64,000 nucleotides of DNA from Lachnospiraceae bacterium UBA3310 (lineage in GTDB: Bacteria > Bacillota > Clostridia > Lachnospirales > Lachnospiraceae): NCBI GenBank assembly GCA_002361355.1, contig DESQ01000030.1:1-64000 (forward strand), in the 5' to 3' direction. The notes beneath the pieces are model-generated. The model saw only the letters and a program-made list of their open reading frames with translations, searched no databases and was not told the origin of the DNA. A program made the translations under genes and the position numbers. This document shows positions 35,103 through 42,648 of the stretch, piece after piece (the stretch's first letter is position 1; each line of letters opens with the position of its first letter).

Positions 35103-36299
35103 ATGAACATATTAGTAATCAACTGTGGAAGTTCTTCCTTAAAATTTCAGCTCATCGACTCGGAGACGGAGAAACAGATTGCCAAAGGCTTATGTGAGAG
35201 AATCGGTATCGACGGAAGCCAGATTGTATATCAGCCTGCCGGCGGAGAGAAGGAGGAGACGGTGACTCCTATGCCCGATCACACCAAGGCGATTGAACTG
35301 GTATTAAACGCCCTGATGAATGAGAAGACGGGCGTGGTGAAGTCTCTGGACGAGATCGGCGCGGTGGGACACCGGATCGTACACGGCGGTGAGAAGTTTG
35401 CGTCCTCTACGGTGATCACGCAGGAGGTGATCGAGGCGATTGAGGCATGCAACGACCTGGCACCCTTACATAATCCGGCAAACCTGATCGGCATTGACGC
35501 CTGTAAAAAGCTGATGCCGGATACCCCTATGGTAGGCGTTTTTGATACGGCTTTCCATCAGACCATGCCTAAGGAGGCATATCTCTACGGTCTGCCCTAT
35601 GAGTATTATGAGAAATATCAGGTGAGAAGATACGGTTTCCATGGCACCAGCCATTCCTATGTGTCGAAGAGGGCCGCAGAGCTTTTGGGTAAAAAATATG
35701 AGGACATGAAAATTATTGTCTGCCATCTGGGCAACGGCGCAAGTATTTCTGCCGTAAAGGAGGGCAGATGTGTGGATACTTCCATGGGTCTGACACCCCT
35801 TGAGGGCTTGATCATGGGTACACGCTCCGGTGACATTGATCCGGCAATTATTGAGTATATTGCACACAAGGAAAATAAGAGTATCGACGAGATGATGACG
35901 GTTCTCAATAAGAAGTCCGGTGTGCTCGGCCTTTCCGACAATCTTTCCTCGGATTTCCGGGATCTGGAGAAGTCCTATAACGCTGGAGAAGACAGGGGTG
36001 TGCGCACGATTGAGACATTCTCGTACCGTGTGGCAAAGTATATCGGTGCATACACGGCGGCCATGAACGGCGTGGATGCGATCTGCTTTACTGCCGGCGT
36101 GGGAGAGAACAGTCCCTTGGTCAGAAAGCTTGCCTGTGAGAGACTTGGCTATCTTGGCATCGCGCTGGATCAGGAGAAGAACAATAAGCGTGGGGAGGAA
36201 CTGGAGATCAGCACGCCGGATTCCATGGTGAAGGTGCTGGTGGTTCCCACCAACGAGGAGCTTGCCATTGCGAGGGAGACGGCGGCGCTTGTGAAATGA
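35103..36299 (+). CDS. ackA: acetate kinase
   Basis: This 398-residue kinase makes ATP and acetate from acetyl phosphate. It starts with the standard NILVINCGSSSLKFQL phosphate motif. It also has the segments GHRIVHGGEKF, GFHGTSHSYV, HLGNGAS and the C-terminal FTAGVGENSP. Length is normal. AGAAGG 8 nt upstream fixes the ATG at 35103; an earlier in-frame ATG is in the repeat-bearing leader. With pta it forms the main fermentative ATP route. Confidence 0.97.
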   Translation: MNILVINCGSSSLKFQLIDSETEKQIAKGLCERIGIDGSQIVYQPAGGEKEETVTPMPDHTKAIELVLNALMNEKTGVVKSLDEIGAVGHRIVHGGEKFASSTVITQEVIEAIEACNDLAPLHNPANLIGIDACKKLMPDTPMVGVFDTAFHQTMPKEAYLYGLPYEYYEKYQVRRYGFHGTSHSYVSKRAAELLGKKYEDMKIIVCHLGNGASISAVKEGRCVDTSMGLTPLEGLIMGTRSGDIDPAIIEYIAHKENKSIDEMMTVLNKKSGVLGLSDNLSSDFRDLEKSYNAGEDRGVRTIETFSYRVAKYIGAYTAAMNGVDAICFTAGVGENSPLVRKLACERLGYLGIALDQEKNNKRGEELEISTPDSMVKVLVVPTNEELAIARETAALVK

Positions 36300-36352
36300 T
36301 GTTTGGTTTTTGCATCTTACCCGCATATTTTTACCTCTTACCGTCTGTCTCA

Positions 36353-36381
36353 TTGCCACATATTCTTTAGCATGCTACCAT
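36353..36381 (+). promoter_or_regulatory. possible extended -10 promoter before the flavodoxin fusion gene
   Basis: TTGCCA (36353-36358) and TACCAT (36376-36381) with 17-nt spacing; TGC directly before the -10 gives an extended -10 (TGn). Transcription would start about 20 nt before the gene. Confidence 0.4.
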
Positions 36382-36405
36382 GTGCCCACAGGATAAGGAG
36401 GGCGG

Positions 36406-38061
36406 ATGGCTATGAATATTTTGGTGATAAACGGGAGTCCGAAGGGCGAAAAAAGCAACACCTATCAGTTGACAAGCGCTTTTTTGAGAGGGATAAAACA
36501 GAAAGCGGGCGATGTACAGATCAGGGAACGTGCGGTCTGCCGGATGGATATCAAGCCATGTCTGGGCTGCTTTTCGTGCTGGAACCGCACGCCCGGCAAG
36601 TGCTGTATCGAGGATGATATGGCGCAGGTCATTCAGGATCTGCTCTGGGCGGATATCACGGTTTGGAGCTTTCCCCTGTATTATTTTACAGTTCCGGGCG
36701 CCTTAAAAAATCTGATCGACCGTCAGCTTCCCATGAATCTTCCCTTTATGGAAGAACAGGAGGGGCAGGTAGGGAATGGCGGCCATCCTTCCCGCTATGA
36801 TATGAGTGGGAAAAGAACGGTGGTGATATCTACCTGTGGGTTTTATACCGCAGAGGGAAATTATGACGGGGTGTGCAGTCTCTTTGACCATCACTGCGGG
36901 CCGGGGAATTATACGACAATTTTCTGCGGGCAGGGAGAACTGTTCCGGGTGCCGGAGCTGTCTGCGGTGACAGGTGATTACCTTTCCTGCGTGGAGCAGG
37001 CGGGAGCAGAATACATAGACGGTGGAATCTCAGAAAAGAGCAGGGAGCGGCTCTCCGAGCTTTTGCTGCCGCGGGATACCTTTGAGGCCTGTGCGGATGC
37101 AAGCTGGGGCATAGAAAGAGAGGACGCCGGGACGGGAGAAAACGCTGCCGGAGCAAAGAAGGAGTCGAACACGCTTACCTTTACCAGACAGATGGCGGCG
37201 CTTTATCGGAAGGGGAGCTGGCCTGGTAAAGATATCGTGTTGGAGATGTGCTACACAGACGTGGGGGAATGCTATCAGATCCTGCTGGGAGAGGATGGCA
37301 GCCATGTCTATACGGACGGCTCCCTTACCGCCGATACCAGAATCGAGACGCCGATCACCGTATGGCGGTCGATTGCGGCGGGAGAGATTCGTGGGGAGGA
37401 GGCGATGATGCAGGGGCTTTACCACGTGAGGGGCGACTTTAGCCTGATGCTCAAATGGGATGACTATTTCGGCAGTTCCCGTCCACAGACAAAGCAGACG
37501 AGGGAGATTCCAGGACAGAAAAATACCGATATGAATATTATGCTGATTCCATGGATTGTTTTTTGGGTGGCATCCTCCATCAGCAAACAGTCCGGGTGTC
37601 TGCTCAGTGTTGCGGCCTGCGCGCTTGTTCCGCTGCTTTATTACCGGCATAAAAAAACGGTGTACGACGTGCTTGGCGGCGCGCTGGTAACGGGATTTTG
37701 TATCGTTATGCTGGCCGGTGCATTCGAAAAGCTTATGCTGCCTTTTTCCTATCTGGCATTCGGCGTGATGTGGCTTGTATCCTGCGTTGGCGGGCTGACG
37801 CCTCTTACGGCTCATTATTCCATGAACAGTTATGGCGGTGAGAAAGCGCTACAAAATGCGCTTTTTATTAAGACTAACCGTATTCTGACCATGCTTTGGG
37901 GAATGCTGTATCTGATTACGGCAGGGATCAGCTGGTTTTTGATGCGCTCGCCGGTAAGCCAGTTGTCGGGACTGATCAATTCTGTGCTTCCTGCTTTGAT
38001 GGGGATTTTTACGGCATGGTTTCAGAGGTGGTATCCGGCGAGAGTGGCGAGGGGAAAGTAA
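36406..38061 (+). CDS. flavodoxin-like oxidoreductase fused to SCP2-like and membrane domains
   Basis: This 551-residue protein seems to join three parts. Residues about 1-215 are an NAD(P)H-dependent FMN reductase/flavodoxin-like domain: MNILVINGSPKGEKSNTY, CLGCFSCW and a WSFPLYYFTVPGALKNLIDR flavin segment. Residues about 250-360 look like an SCP2 sterol-carrier-type lipid-binding domain, with the WPGKDIVLEM and TDGSLTADTRI strands and a VWRSIAAGEI pattern. Residues about 375-545 contain five or six membrane helices. The ATG at 36412 is an equally good start. The three LytTR-type genes follow. The fusion suggests a membrane-tied redox enzyme acting on a lipid-like ligand; this is inference. 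Confidence 0.7.
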   Translation: MAMNILVINGSPKGEKSNTYQLTSAFLRGIKQKAGDVQIRERAVCRMDIKPCLGCFSCWNRTPGKCCIEDDMAQVIQDLLWADITVWSFPLYYFTVPGALKNLIDRQLPMNLPFMEEQEGQVGNGGHPSRYDMSGKRTVVISTCGFYTAEGNYDGVCSLFDHHCGPGNYTTIFCGQGELFRVPELSAVTGDYLSCVEQAGAEYIDGGISEKSRERLSELLLPRDTFEACADASWGIEREDAGTGENAAGAKKESNTLTFTRQMAALYRKGSWPGKDIVLEMCYTDVGECYQILLGEDGSHVYTDGSLTADTRIETPITVWRSIAAGEIRGEEAMMQGLYHVRGDFSLMLKWDDYFGSSRPQTKQTREIPGQKNTDMNIMLIPWIVFWVASSISKQSGCLLSVAACALVPLLYYRHKKTVYDVLGGALVTGFCIVMLAGAFEKLMLPFSYLAFGVMWLVSCVGGLTPLTAHYSMNSYGGEKALQNALFIKTNRILTMLWGMLYLITAGISWFLMRSPVSQLSGLINSVLPALMGIFTAWFQRWYPARVARGK

Positions 38062-38094
38062 GAAATTAAGTCTGATGGCGAAATGGAAGGAAAC

Positions 38095-38532
38095 ATGAAA
38101 ATCACAATACAGGATATTGCCCCCGGAGAAGAGGAAGAAATCATCGTAAGGTGCAGGGATCTGGACGAGGCGCTCCTTCGCATGATTCATGAGTTAAAGA
38201 CAAGGCGCGGGAAGTTTACGGTCACGGACAACGATAAGATCAGGCAGATTGACGCGGGGGATATCTATTATTTCGAGGCCGTGGATAATAAGGTGTTTCT
38301 CTATCTGGAACAGGATGTGTTCGAGGTCAGATATAAACTGTATGAGATTGAGGAGGCGTATGCGAATACAGACTTTTTCCGGGCATCCAAATCGGTGATT
38401 ATCAATCTGGCCAAGGTGGAACAGTTTGCGCCGGATTTCGGCGGACGGTTTGAGGCGCAGATGAGGAACGGGGAGAGACTGATGATTTCGAGGCAGTATG
38501 TGCCGACGTTAAAAAAGAGACTCGGCATGTGA
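38095..38532 (+). CDS. LytTR-domain transcription regulator
   Basis: This 145-residue regulator has a short N-terminal region and a LytTR DNA-binding domain (about 45-143). The domain is recognised by the pattern IDAGDIYYFEAVDNKVFLYL, FFRASKSVIINLAKVE and the C-terminal SRQYVPTLKKRL. It has no receiver domain. I prefer ATG 38095, because GGAAGG is 4 nt upstream, over one 12 nt earlier. The DUF3021 membrane gene directly after it is its usual partner; the pair is thought to regulate itself. Confidence 0.85.
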   Translation: MKITIQDIAPGEEEEIIVRCRDLDEALLRMIHELKTRRGKFTVTDNDKIRQIDAGDIYYFEAVDNKVFLYLEQDVFEVRYKLYEIEEAYANTDFFRASKSVIINLAKVEQFAPDFGGRFEAQMRNGERLMISRQYVPTLKKRLGM

Positions 38533-38561
38533 GGAAAACAGACGCAGAAACGAGGACATAT

Positions 38562-39008
38562 ATGACGGAAAGTGCGAAAAAAAGAATGGTGGAACTGCTG
38601 CTGACCTTCTGCATGGTTACGACAGGCAGCGTCTTTGTCTGTGCGGTTTATAACAAGATATTCTGGCTTCATAATACATCCCTGAATGCGGATATCCTCT
38701 GGCAGCTTCTGGCGCTGGCGTTTCTGTGCAGCCTTGGTAATTTTATTCATCCCTATCGGGAAATCAGCCGCAGGCGGATATTGATCAATAAGGGACTGCA
38801 TTATCTGTACATCAATGCGGTGGTGCTGGGGTGCGGTTATGGATTCGGGTGGATGGATAAGGGAAATGTTCTTATGCTGATCGTTATGGTTCTCGGCATT
38901 TTGTTGGTTTTTGCTGTGGTTTCCTTTGTGATCTGGAGACTGCACACAAGAGAATCCAAAAACCTGAATCAAAAGCTCAGGGAATACCAGCAGGCAGGGA
39001 GAGGTTAG
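38562..39008 (+). CDS. DUF3021 membrane protein
   Basis: This is a 148-residue protein with four membrane helices. It includes the HPYREISRRRILINKGLHYL loop between helices 2 and 3, typical of DUF3021. Such proteins accompany LytTR regulators and may control them from the membrane, though their function is not proven. GAGGA lies 5 nt before this ATG; an upstream GTG at 38529, overlapping the LytTR stop, is an alternative. Its last 4 nt overlap the 3' end of the convergent response regulator. Confidence 0.8.
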   Translation: MTESAKKRMVELLLTFCMVTTGSVFVCAVYNKIFWLHNTSLNADILWQLLALAFLCSLGNFIHPYREISRRRILINKGLHYLYINAVVLGCGYGFGWMDKGNVLMLIVMVLGILLVFAVVSFVIWRLHTRESKNLNQKLREYQQAGRG

Positions 39009-39724
39009 AGCTCTTTCATCATACGTGTGGATATCAGGCAGGTCTCTCCATTGGTAAAATAGATGATCCGGTTTTTCGTGTCTATTTCTTTTATATTCTT
39101 TTTATGAACCAGAAACGACCGATGACAGCGCACAAAATCGCCGCCGAGTGTGTTTGCCAGTTCTTTTATGGTGCTGAAAAATTCAATTTGCCGGTTTTTC
39201 GCATGAAGAATGACTTTATGGATATTACTGGAAGTTTCAAAAAATAAAATATCATCATAATCTACGCTGACCTTTCGCCCGCAGGTTTCAATCGTATAGA
39301 CGTTGTGTGTCCTGTTGGCCTGCAGGGTATAGCGTTCCATTGCCTTTGACAGGCATTCTTTGATTTTGACTTCCATTTCGGCAGGGGTATCTTTTAACAC
39401 AAAATCCATTGCCTCCACGCGGTACTGGAAGGTCATGTAGCTTAGTTCGGAATGTGCGGTTATGAATATGATGAAACCGCGGGGGTCAAATAACCGGATT
39501 TGTTGTGCCAGCTGCATGCCGTTTATATGGCTGCCTAAGTCGATATCAAGGAAATAAATGCCTGTGTTCCGGCTGGTTTTGAGTTTCTCTAACAGTACAT
39601 AGGGATCACCTGTATCTAAAACAAGCTGCATATCAAGTTCTTCTATCAGAACCGTATTTTGAATGGCCTGCACGATAGTCTGCCGCTGTACGGCGTTATC
39701 TTCGCACACAAAAATATGAAGCAT
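39005..39724 (-). CDS. AgrA-like LytTR response regulator
   Basis: This 239-residue response regulator has an N-terminal receiver (about 1-125) with acidic residues in FVCEDN, the phospho-acceptor Asp in YFLDIDLG, the threonine in ITAHSE and the lysine in VLKDTP. The C-terminal LytTR DNA-binding domain (about 140-238) reads FETSSNIHKVILHAKNR and RCHRSFLVHKKNI. It is encoded 6 nt behind the sensor kinase gene. AAAGGAGTG precedes the ATG. No AgrB or AgrD gene is visible nearby. Confidence 0.9.
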   Translation of the reverse strand: MLHIFVCEDNAVQRQTIVQAIQNTVLIEELDMQLVLDTGDPYVLLEKLKTSRNTGIYFLDIDLGSHINGMQLAQQIRLFDPRGFIIFITAHSELSYMTFQYRVEAMDFVLKDTPAEMEVKIKECLSKAMERYTLQANRTHNVYTIETCGRKVSVDYDDILFFETSSNIHKVILHAKNRQIEFFSTIKELANTLGGDFVRCHRSFLVHKKNIKEIDTKNRIIYFTNGETCLISTRMMKEL

Positions 39725-39730
39725 ATGATG

Positions 39731-41032
39731 TCACTCCTTTCTGTCAGCAAGTTCCATATGTTGTATGAAACAGCCACACTGCATTGTTGTTTCCAGTAAT
39801 ACGTTGTCATAGGAATTGATGATTTTCTGGGCGTTGGAAAGTCCGATTCCCGGATGCCCGGTCTTGGTGCTGTAGCCTTTTTGCTTTAACGTATGCAATA
39901 CGGCGCCGTTATCCTGAAAGCGGTTACTTATGATGATGGATACACCAGTATCATGCCGGATGATATTCAATCCTATCTGCGGCTGATCTGCCGTAGGTGA
40001 GGCCTCAACTGCATTGTCTAAAAAAATACCAAGTATTCTGGCAAGGTCTATGGTGTCCATTGGAAAATTGTCCACCCTGTCAGGGATATCGATTGTGACA
40101 TCAATTCCTGATTCATGGGCATAGATTATTTTTGCACAGAGCAGGCTTTTGATTTCCAATACGCCAATATTGCCAAGTTGATTCAGCTTATAATCATCCT
40201 GGTCAATCAGATTTTTCGTGGGGAAGATTTTGGTTTCAAAAAATTCCTCCAATTCGCCCATGTCGCCATTTCTAATATAGCCGGACATGGAGAGCAAAAT
40301 ATTGATATAATCATGTTTAAAGGAGCGCAGGCCGTTATACATGGCTTCTAAATTGCGTGTGTAGTACTGTAAATCCTGCAGGGCGTCCTGTTTTGCTTCC
40401 GTCTGTATTTTCTCCAGATAGGAACAACGCATAGCAAGGAACAAAAAAAGCATAACAAGCAGATATCCCGAAATATGCAGACCATTATTATATATCATTC
40501 TGCCGACAGAGCCGTTTTCTCCCGGAATCAAATCATCGAACAGATAGATGGTTATAAGGAGCAGCAGTCCGGCGTCGATCAGATACCACGTCTGCTGGAG
40601 ACGTAAAACACTTTTGGCCGGCAGTAATAGTTTTTTAAGCAGCCTGCCGCAAAACAACGTTATCAAATAAAACAGCAAAGTATAAACCAGATCGGCGCCG
40701 AAAGAAACATATTGCTGATTTAGGAAAGACGGGGGAATCAGCATGTGCTGAAAATTTGTCAAAAAATTGTCTGCCGCAACAGCAAGTACAAACCCGATTA
40801 TACCCATACAGACATTTTGGGCGGCGGTATCCCGGCAGGTAACCAATCCATAAATACAAATTGCCGCCGGAATACCGAACAGACCGTATGGTATACAGGA
40901 CAGGAGTGTTATCGGCATTATGGCAAGCAACAGCAACAGATAAAGAAAGATAAACGCTTTGAGGCTCATGCGTTTTGGCCATACACTGTGAATGCCAAGG
41001 GAAAGGTGAAAAACGGATAAAAACATTTCCAT
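39731..41032 (-). CDS. AgrC-like GHKL sensor histidine kinase
   Basis: This 433-residue sensor has six predicted membrane helices in the first 215 residues, then a short dimerisation region with the phosphorylated histidine in LRSFKHDYIN. A GHKL ATPase domain follows (about 300-425), with N-box ILGIFLDNAVEAS and G-box TGHPGIGLSNA. This is the AgrC/ComD layout, whose members usually sense peptides. The response regulator follows directly. Transcription should start from the strong promoter at 41087-41059. Confidence 0.9.
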   Translation of the reverse strand: MEMFLSVFHLSLGIHSVWPKRMSLKAFIFLYLLLLLAIMPITLLSCIPYGLFGIPAAICIYGLVTCRDTAAQNVCMGIIGFVLAVAADNFLTNFQHMLIPPSFLNQQYVSFGADLVYTLLFYLITLFCGRLLKKLLLPAKSVLRLQQTWYLIDAGLLLLITIYLFDDLIPGENGSVGRMIYNNGLHISGYLLVMLFLFLAMRCSYLEKIQTEAKQDALQDLQYYTRNLEAMYNGLRSFKHDYINILLSMSGYIRNGDMGELEEFFETKIFPTKNLIDQDDYKLNQLGNIGVLEIKSLLCAKIIYAHESGIDVTIDIPDRVDNFPMDTIDLARILGIFLDNAVEASPTADQPQIGLNIIRHDTGVSIIISNRFQDNGAVLHTLKQKGYSTKTGHPGIGLSNAQKIINSYDNVLLETTMQCGCFIQHMELADRKE

Positions 41033-41058
41033 AGGTTCCTTTTTTAGATATTTATCTG

Positions 41059-41087
41059 ATTATACTTGATATCATTTTTTGTATCAA
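41059..41087 (-). promoter_or_regulatory. promoter of the AgrC/AgrA-like operon (reverse strand)
   Basis: On the reverse strand TTGATA (41087-41082) and perfect TATAAT (41064-41059) with 17-nt spacing. The -35 lies in an inverted repeat cttgata / tatcaag (41065-41088), a possible operator. Confidence 0.75.
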
Positions 41088-41175
41088 GCGCCGCACGGCG
41101 AAAATGATGAATAAATGCGTGATATGTAAGAAGAAAACAGCACTTATTCATGAATGGGGGTATTTTATGACTGCT

Positions 41176-41206
41176 TTGAAAGAATGAGTGTTTTTTCTGG
41201 TATACT
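41176..41206 (+). promoter_or_regulatory. promoter of the small membrane protein gene
   Basis: TTGAAA (41176-41181) and TATACT (41201-41206) are 19 nt apart, with TGG before the -10 making an extended -10. Upstream, ATGAATAA (41107-41114) and TTATTCAT (41144-41151) form an 8-bp inverted repeat. Confidence 0.5.
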
Positions 41207-41250
41207 ATCTTGCGGTAAATAAATCTATTATGGAAAGGAAACAGGAAGTT

Positions 41251-41448
41251 ATGAAACATTTTGTAAAAGGAGCCGTTGTAGTGGTGGGGGTAACGTTTGT
41301 GATGATGATTATGAATATAATTGTCAACATAGTCTGCAACAGGAATGGCATTGACTTGAATTCGACAGCAATGAGCATGGTGTCAACATTTATAGGGGCA
41401 TTGTCCGGAATGATGATTTACGATAGGTGGATTAAGGATGAAAAATAA
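41251..41448 (+). CDS. small two-helix membrane protein, unknown
   Basis: This is a 65-residue protein that I do not recognise. It has two hydrophobic helices (about 8-29 and 42-58) joined by a short polar loop (CNRNGIDLNST) and ends with the charged DRWIKDEK. The start is uncertain: ATG 41230 is also possible. It is transcribed away from the AgrC-like gene and has its own promoter and terminator. It lacks the features of an AgrD peptide precursor. Its expression could be controlled by the neighbouring system, but this is only inferred from position. Confidence 0.55.
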   Translation: MKHFVKGAVVVVGVTFVMMIMNIIVNIVCNRNGIDLNSTAMSMVSTFIGALSGMMIYDRWIKDEK

Positions 41449-41476
41449 AGAGGGCGTTATTTTAACGCCCCTCTTT
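41447..41476. terminator. bidirectional terminator
   Basis: A 13-bp stem with one bulge (aaagagggcgtta / taacgcccctcttt), 3-nt loop, T-rich on both sides. It ends both the small membrane gene and the convergent hemerythrin gene. Confidence 0.8.
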
Positions 41477-42271
41477 GATCTTTTTATCGCTGTTTAAAAT
41501 ATGGTTTACCAGCCACTCTGTCAGAAATTCCATCAAATCCTCCAGGGTCTCCTGCTGGTTGTCATCGATATGTTCCAGATCCATCTCTTCCAGCCTTGAC
41601 ACAAACGCTTCATGGGCCCTTTTCTGTGCCTCGAGTCCCTCGTAATGAATGGATTCCATGTAAAGTTCTTCATCCTGAAAATGAAATTTGGTGTACTCCC
41701 GCAATTCCTCCAGAAGCCGTACAATCTCATCGTATTTGTCGAGAGCCATATCATCGGTCATGACGCGGTACACATCCCCGATGATGCGGAACAGCTCTTT
41801 GTGTTCCTTGTCTACAATGGCGATTCCCGTCAGGTATTTGTCCGTGAACTCAGGTGCGGTGCGCTCCTCGGAAGGCTTTAACTTGCCGATCATCAGGTCG
41901 GAGCTGATGATGTGACGGTACAGCCATGTGACGAGATAATGGAGCAGATCTTCCAGCACGGCCTGTTGTTCGTGGTCGGAGGAAAAGGAGTTGGTAATGC
42001 CGTTAATTTTATCACGGAAGTAAAGGTGCTGCCGCTTTTGCAGGTTAAGTTCCGGATGGCGGATGCTTTCCATATAGGTTTCCTCATGTTCAAAATGCTC
42101 TTCCGCATATTGCTCCAGACGATCCACCATCGCCAGAATACGGTCGTATTTGTCATTTATGATCTGATTGTCCAACAAATCCTGCGTCTCGTTTATAATC
42201 CGAAAAAGTTCCCTGTGTTCATTGTCGATTTCATCCACGCCGATCAGACAGTCGTCCGTAAAGTGATACAT
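41462..42271 (-). CDS. tandem bacteriohemerythrin (two O2-binding domains)
   Basis: This 269-residue protein contains two hemerythrin domains in a row. Domain 1 (about 1-125) shows VDEIDNEHRELF, HFEHEETYM and the HLYF region. Domain 2 (about 138-262) shows VDKEHKELF, HFQDEELYM and AHEAF. These are the His/Glu/Asp ligands of a di-iron oxygen site. Each domain ends with an H-x4-D motif (HIISSDL, HILNSDK), so both sites seem complete. Bacteriohemerythrins bind or sense oxygen; here, in an anaerobe beside a chemoreceptor, a protective or sensing role is plausible. AAGGAGGGAT precedes the ATG. Confidence 0.9.
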   Translation of the reverse strand: MYHFTDDCLIGVDEIDNEHRELFRIINETQDLLDNQIINDKYDRILAMVDRLEQYAEEHFEHEETYMESIRHPELNLQKRQHLYFRDKINGITNSFSSDHEQQAVLEDLLHYLVTWLYRHIISSDLMIGKLKPSEERTAPEFTDKYLTGIAIVDKEHKELFRIIGDVYRVMTDDMALDKYDEIVRLLEELREYTKFHFQDEELYMESIHYEGLEAQKRAHEAFVSRLEEMDLEHIDDNQQETLEDLMEFLTEWLVNHILNSDKKIKEGR

Positions 42272-42309
42272 ACTGAGATCCCTCCTTATATGTAATTCTA
42301 TTTCCTTTT

Positions 42310-42337
42310 ATTATATATCATGTCAGCAGGAAATCAA
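42310..42337 (-). promoter_or_regulatory. promoter of the hemerythrin gene (reverse strand)
   Basis: On the reverse strand TTGATT (42337-42332) and TATAAT (42315-42310) with 16-nt spacing. The -35 lies inside repeat copy 1, so the repeat element supplies half of this promoter. Confidence 0.6.
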
Positions 42338-42381
42338 GCGCGAGCGAAGAGAGCATTTGATTTCACCTGACATGATAGCGA
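42322..42381. repeat. 60-bp direct repeat, copy 1
   Basis: Identical over 60 bp to 42439-42498. It folds on itself: atcatgtcag (42317-42326) pairs perfectly with ctgacatgat (42367-42376), and inside that gaaatcaa pairs with ttgatttc. Confidence 0.9.
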
Positions 42382-42438
42382 AAGAATCAGAAAGCACGAA
42401 GTGCGACAGACGCGAAGCGGCTGGATTCTTGAGCGGTA

Positions 42439-42498
42439 GTCAGCAGGAAATCAAGCGCGAGCGAAGAGAGCATTTGATTTCACCTGACATGATAGCGA
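42439..42498. repeat. 60-bp direct repeat, copy 2
   Basis: Second identical copy, 117 bp from the first. Its 3' end runs into the first of the three 24-bp tandem repeats. Confidence 0.9.
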
Positions 42499-42556
42499 TA
42501 AATCAATGTGACATGATAGCGATAAATCAATGTGACATGATAGCGGTAAATCAATG
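42485..42556. repeat. three 24-bp tandem repeats
   Basis: The unit begins tgacatgatagcg and ends aaatcaatg. Units are 42485-42508, 42509-42532 and 42533-42556; the third differs by one base (gcga to gcgg). The array ends 4 nt before the -35 of the chemoreceptor promoter. Confidence 0.92.
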
Positions 42557-42560
42557 TCTC

Positions 42561-42589
42561 TTGAATGGTAAAGAAAACAGGTGTATAAT
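42561..42589 (+). promoter_or_regulatory. promoter of the chemoreceptor gene
   Basis: TTGAAT (42561-42566) and perfect TATAAT (42584-42589) are separated by 17 nt. Confidence 0.7.
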
Positions 42590-42648
42590 ATTTGAGGAAT
42601 CTCTTATAGAAGAGAAGTACAGTAAATTGAGGGAAGGAAGTGTAAAGG

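Larger units (their letters stand above)
42272..42648. other. 377-nt divergent control region with repeats
   Basis: The gap between the divergent hemerythrin and chemoreceptor genes has no credible gene. It holds the two promoters, two 60-bp direct repeats, a hairpin-rich spacer (42384-42428, including gcac-gaa-gtgc) and three 24-bp tandem repeats. One frame reads through and repeats the octapeptide MIAINQCD, but that is a by-product of the 24-bp unit. Confidence 0.8.

Noticed and set aside
41251..41448. AgrD-type peptide precursor beside the AgrC-like kinase
   Set aside because: Two membrane helices and no cyclic-peptide core or conserved C-terminal tail; no AgrB-type processing protein nearby.
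42485..42556. CRISPR array
   Set aside because: The three 24-bp units are directly adjacent with no spacers, and no cas gene is in the window.
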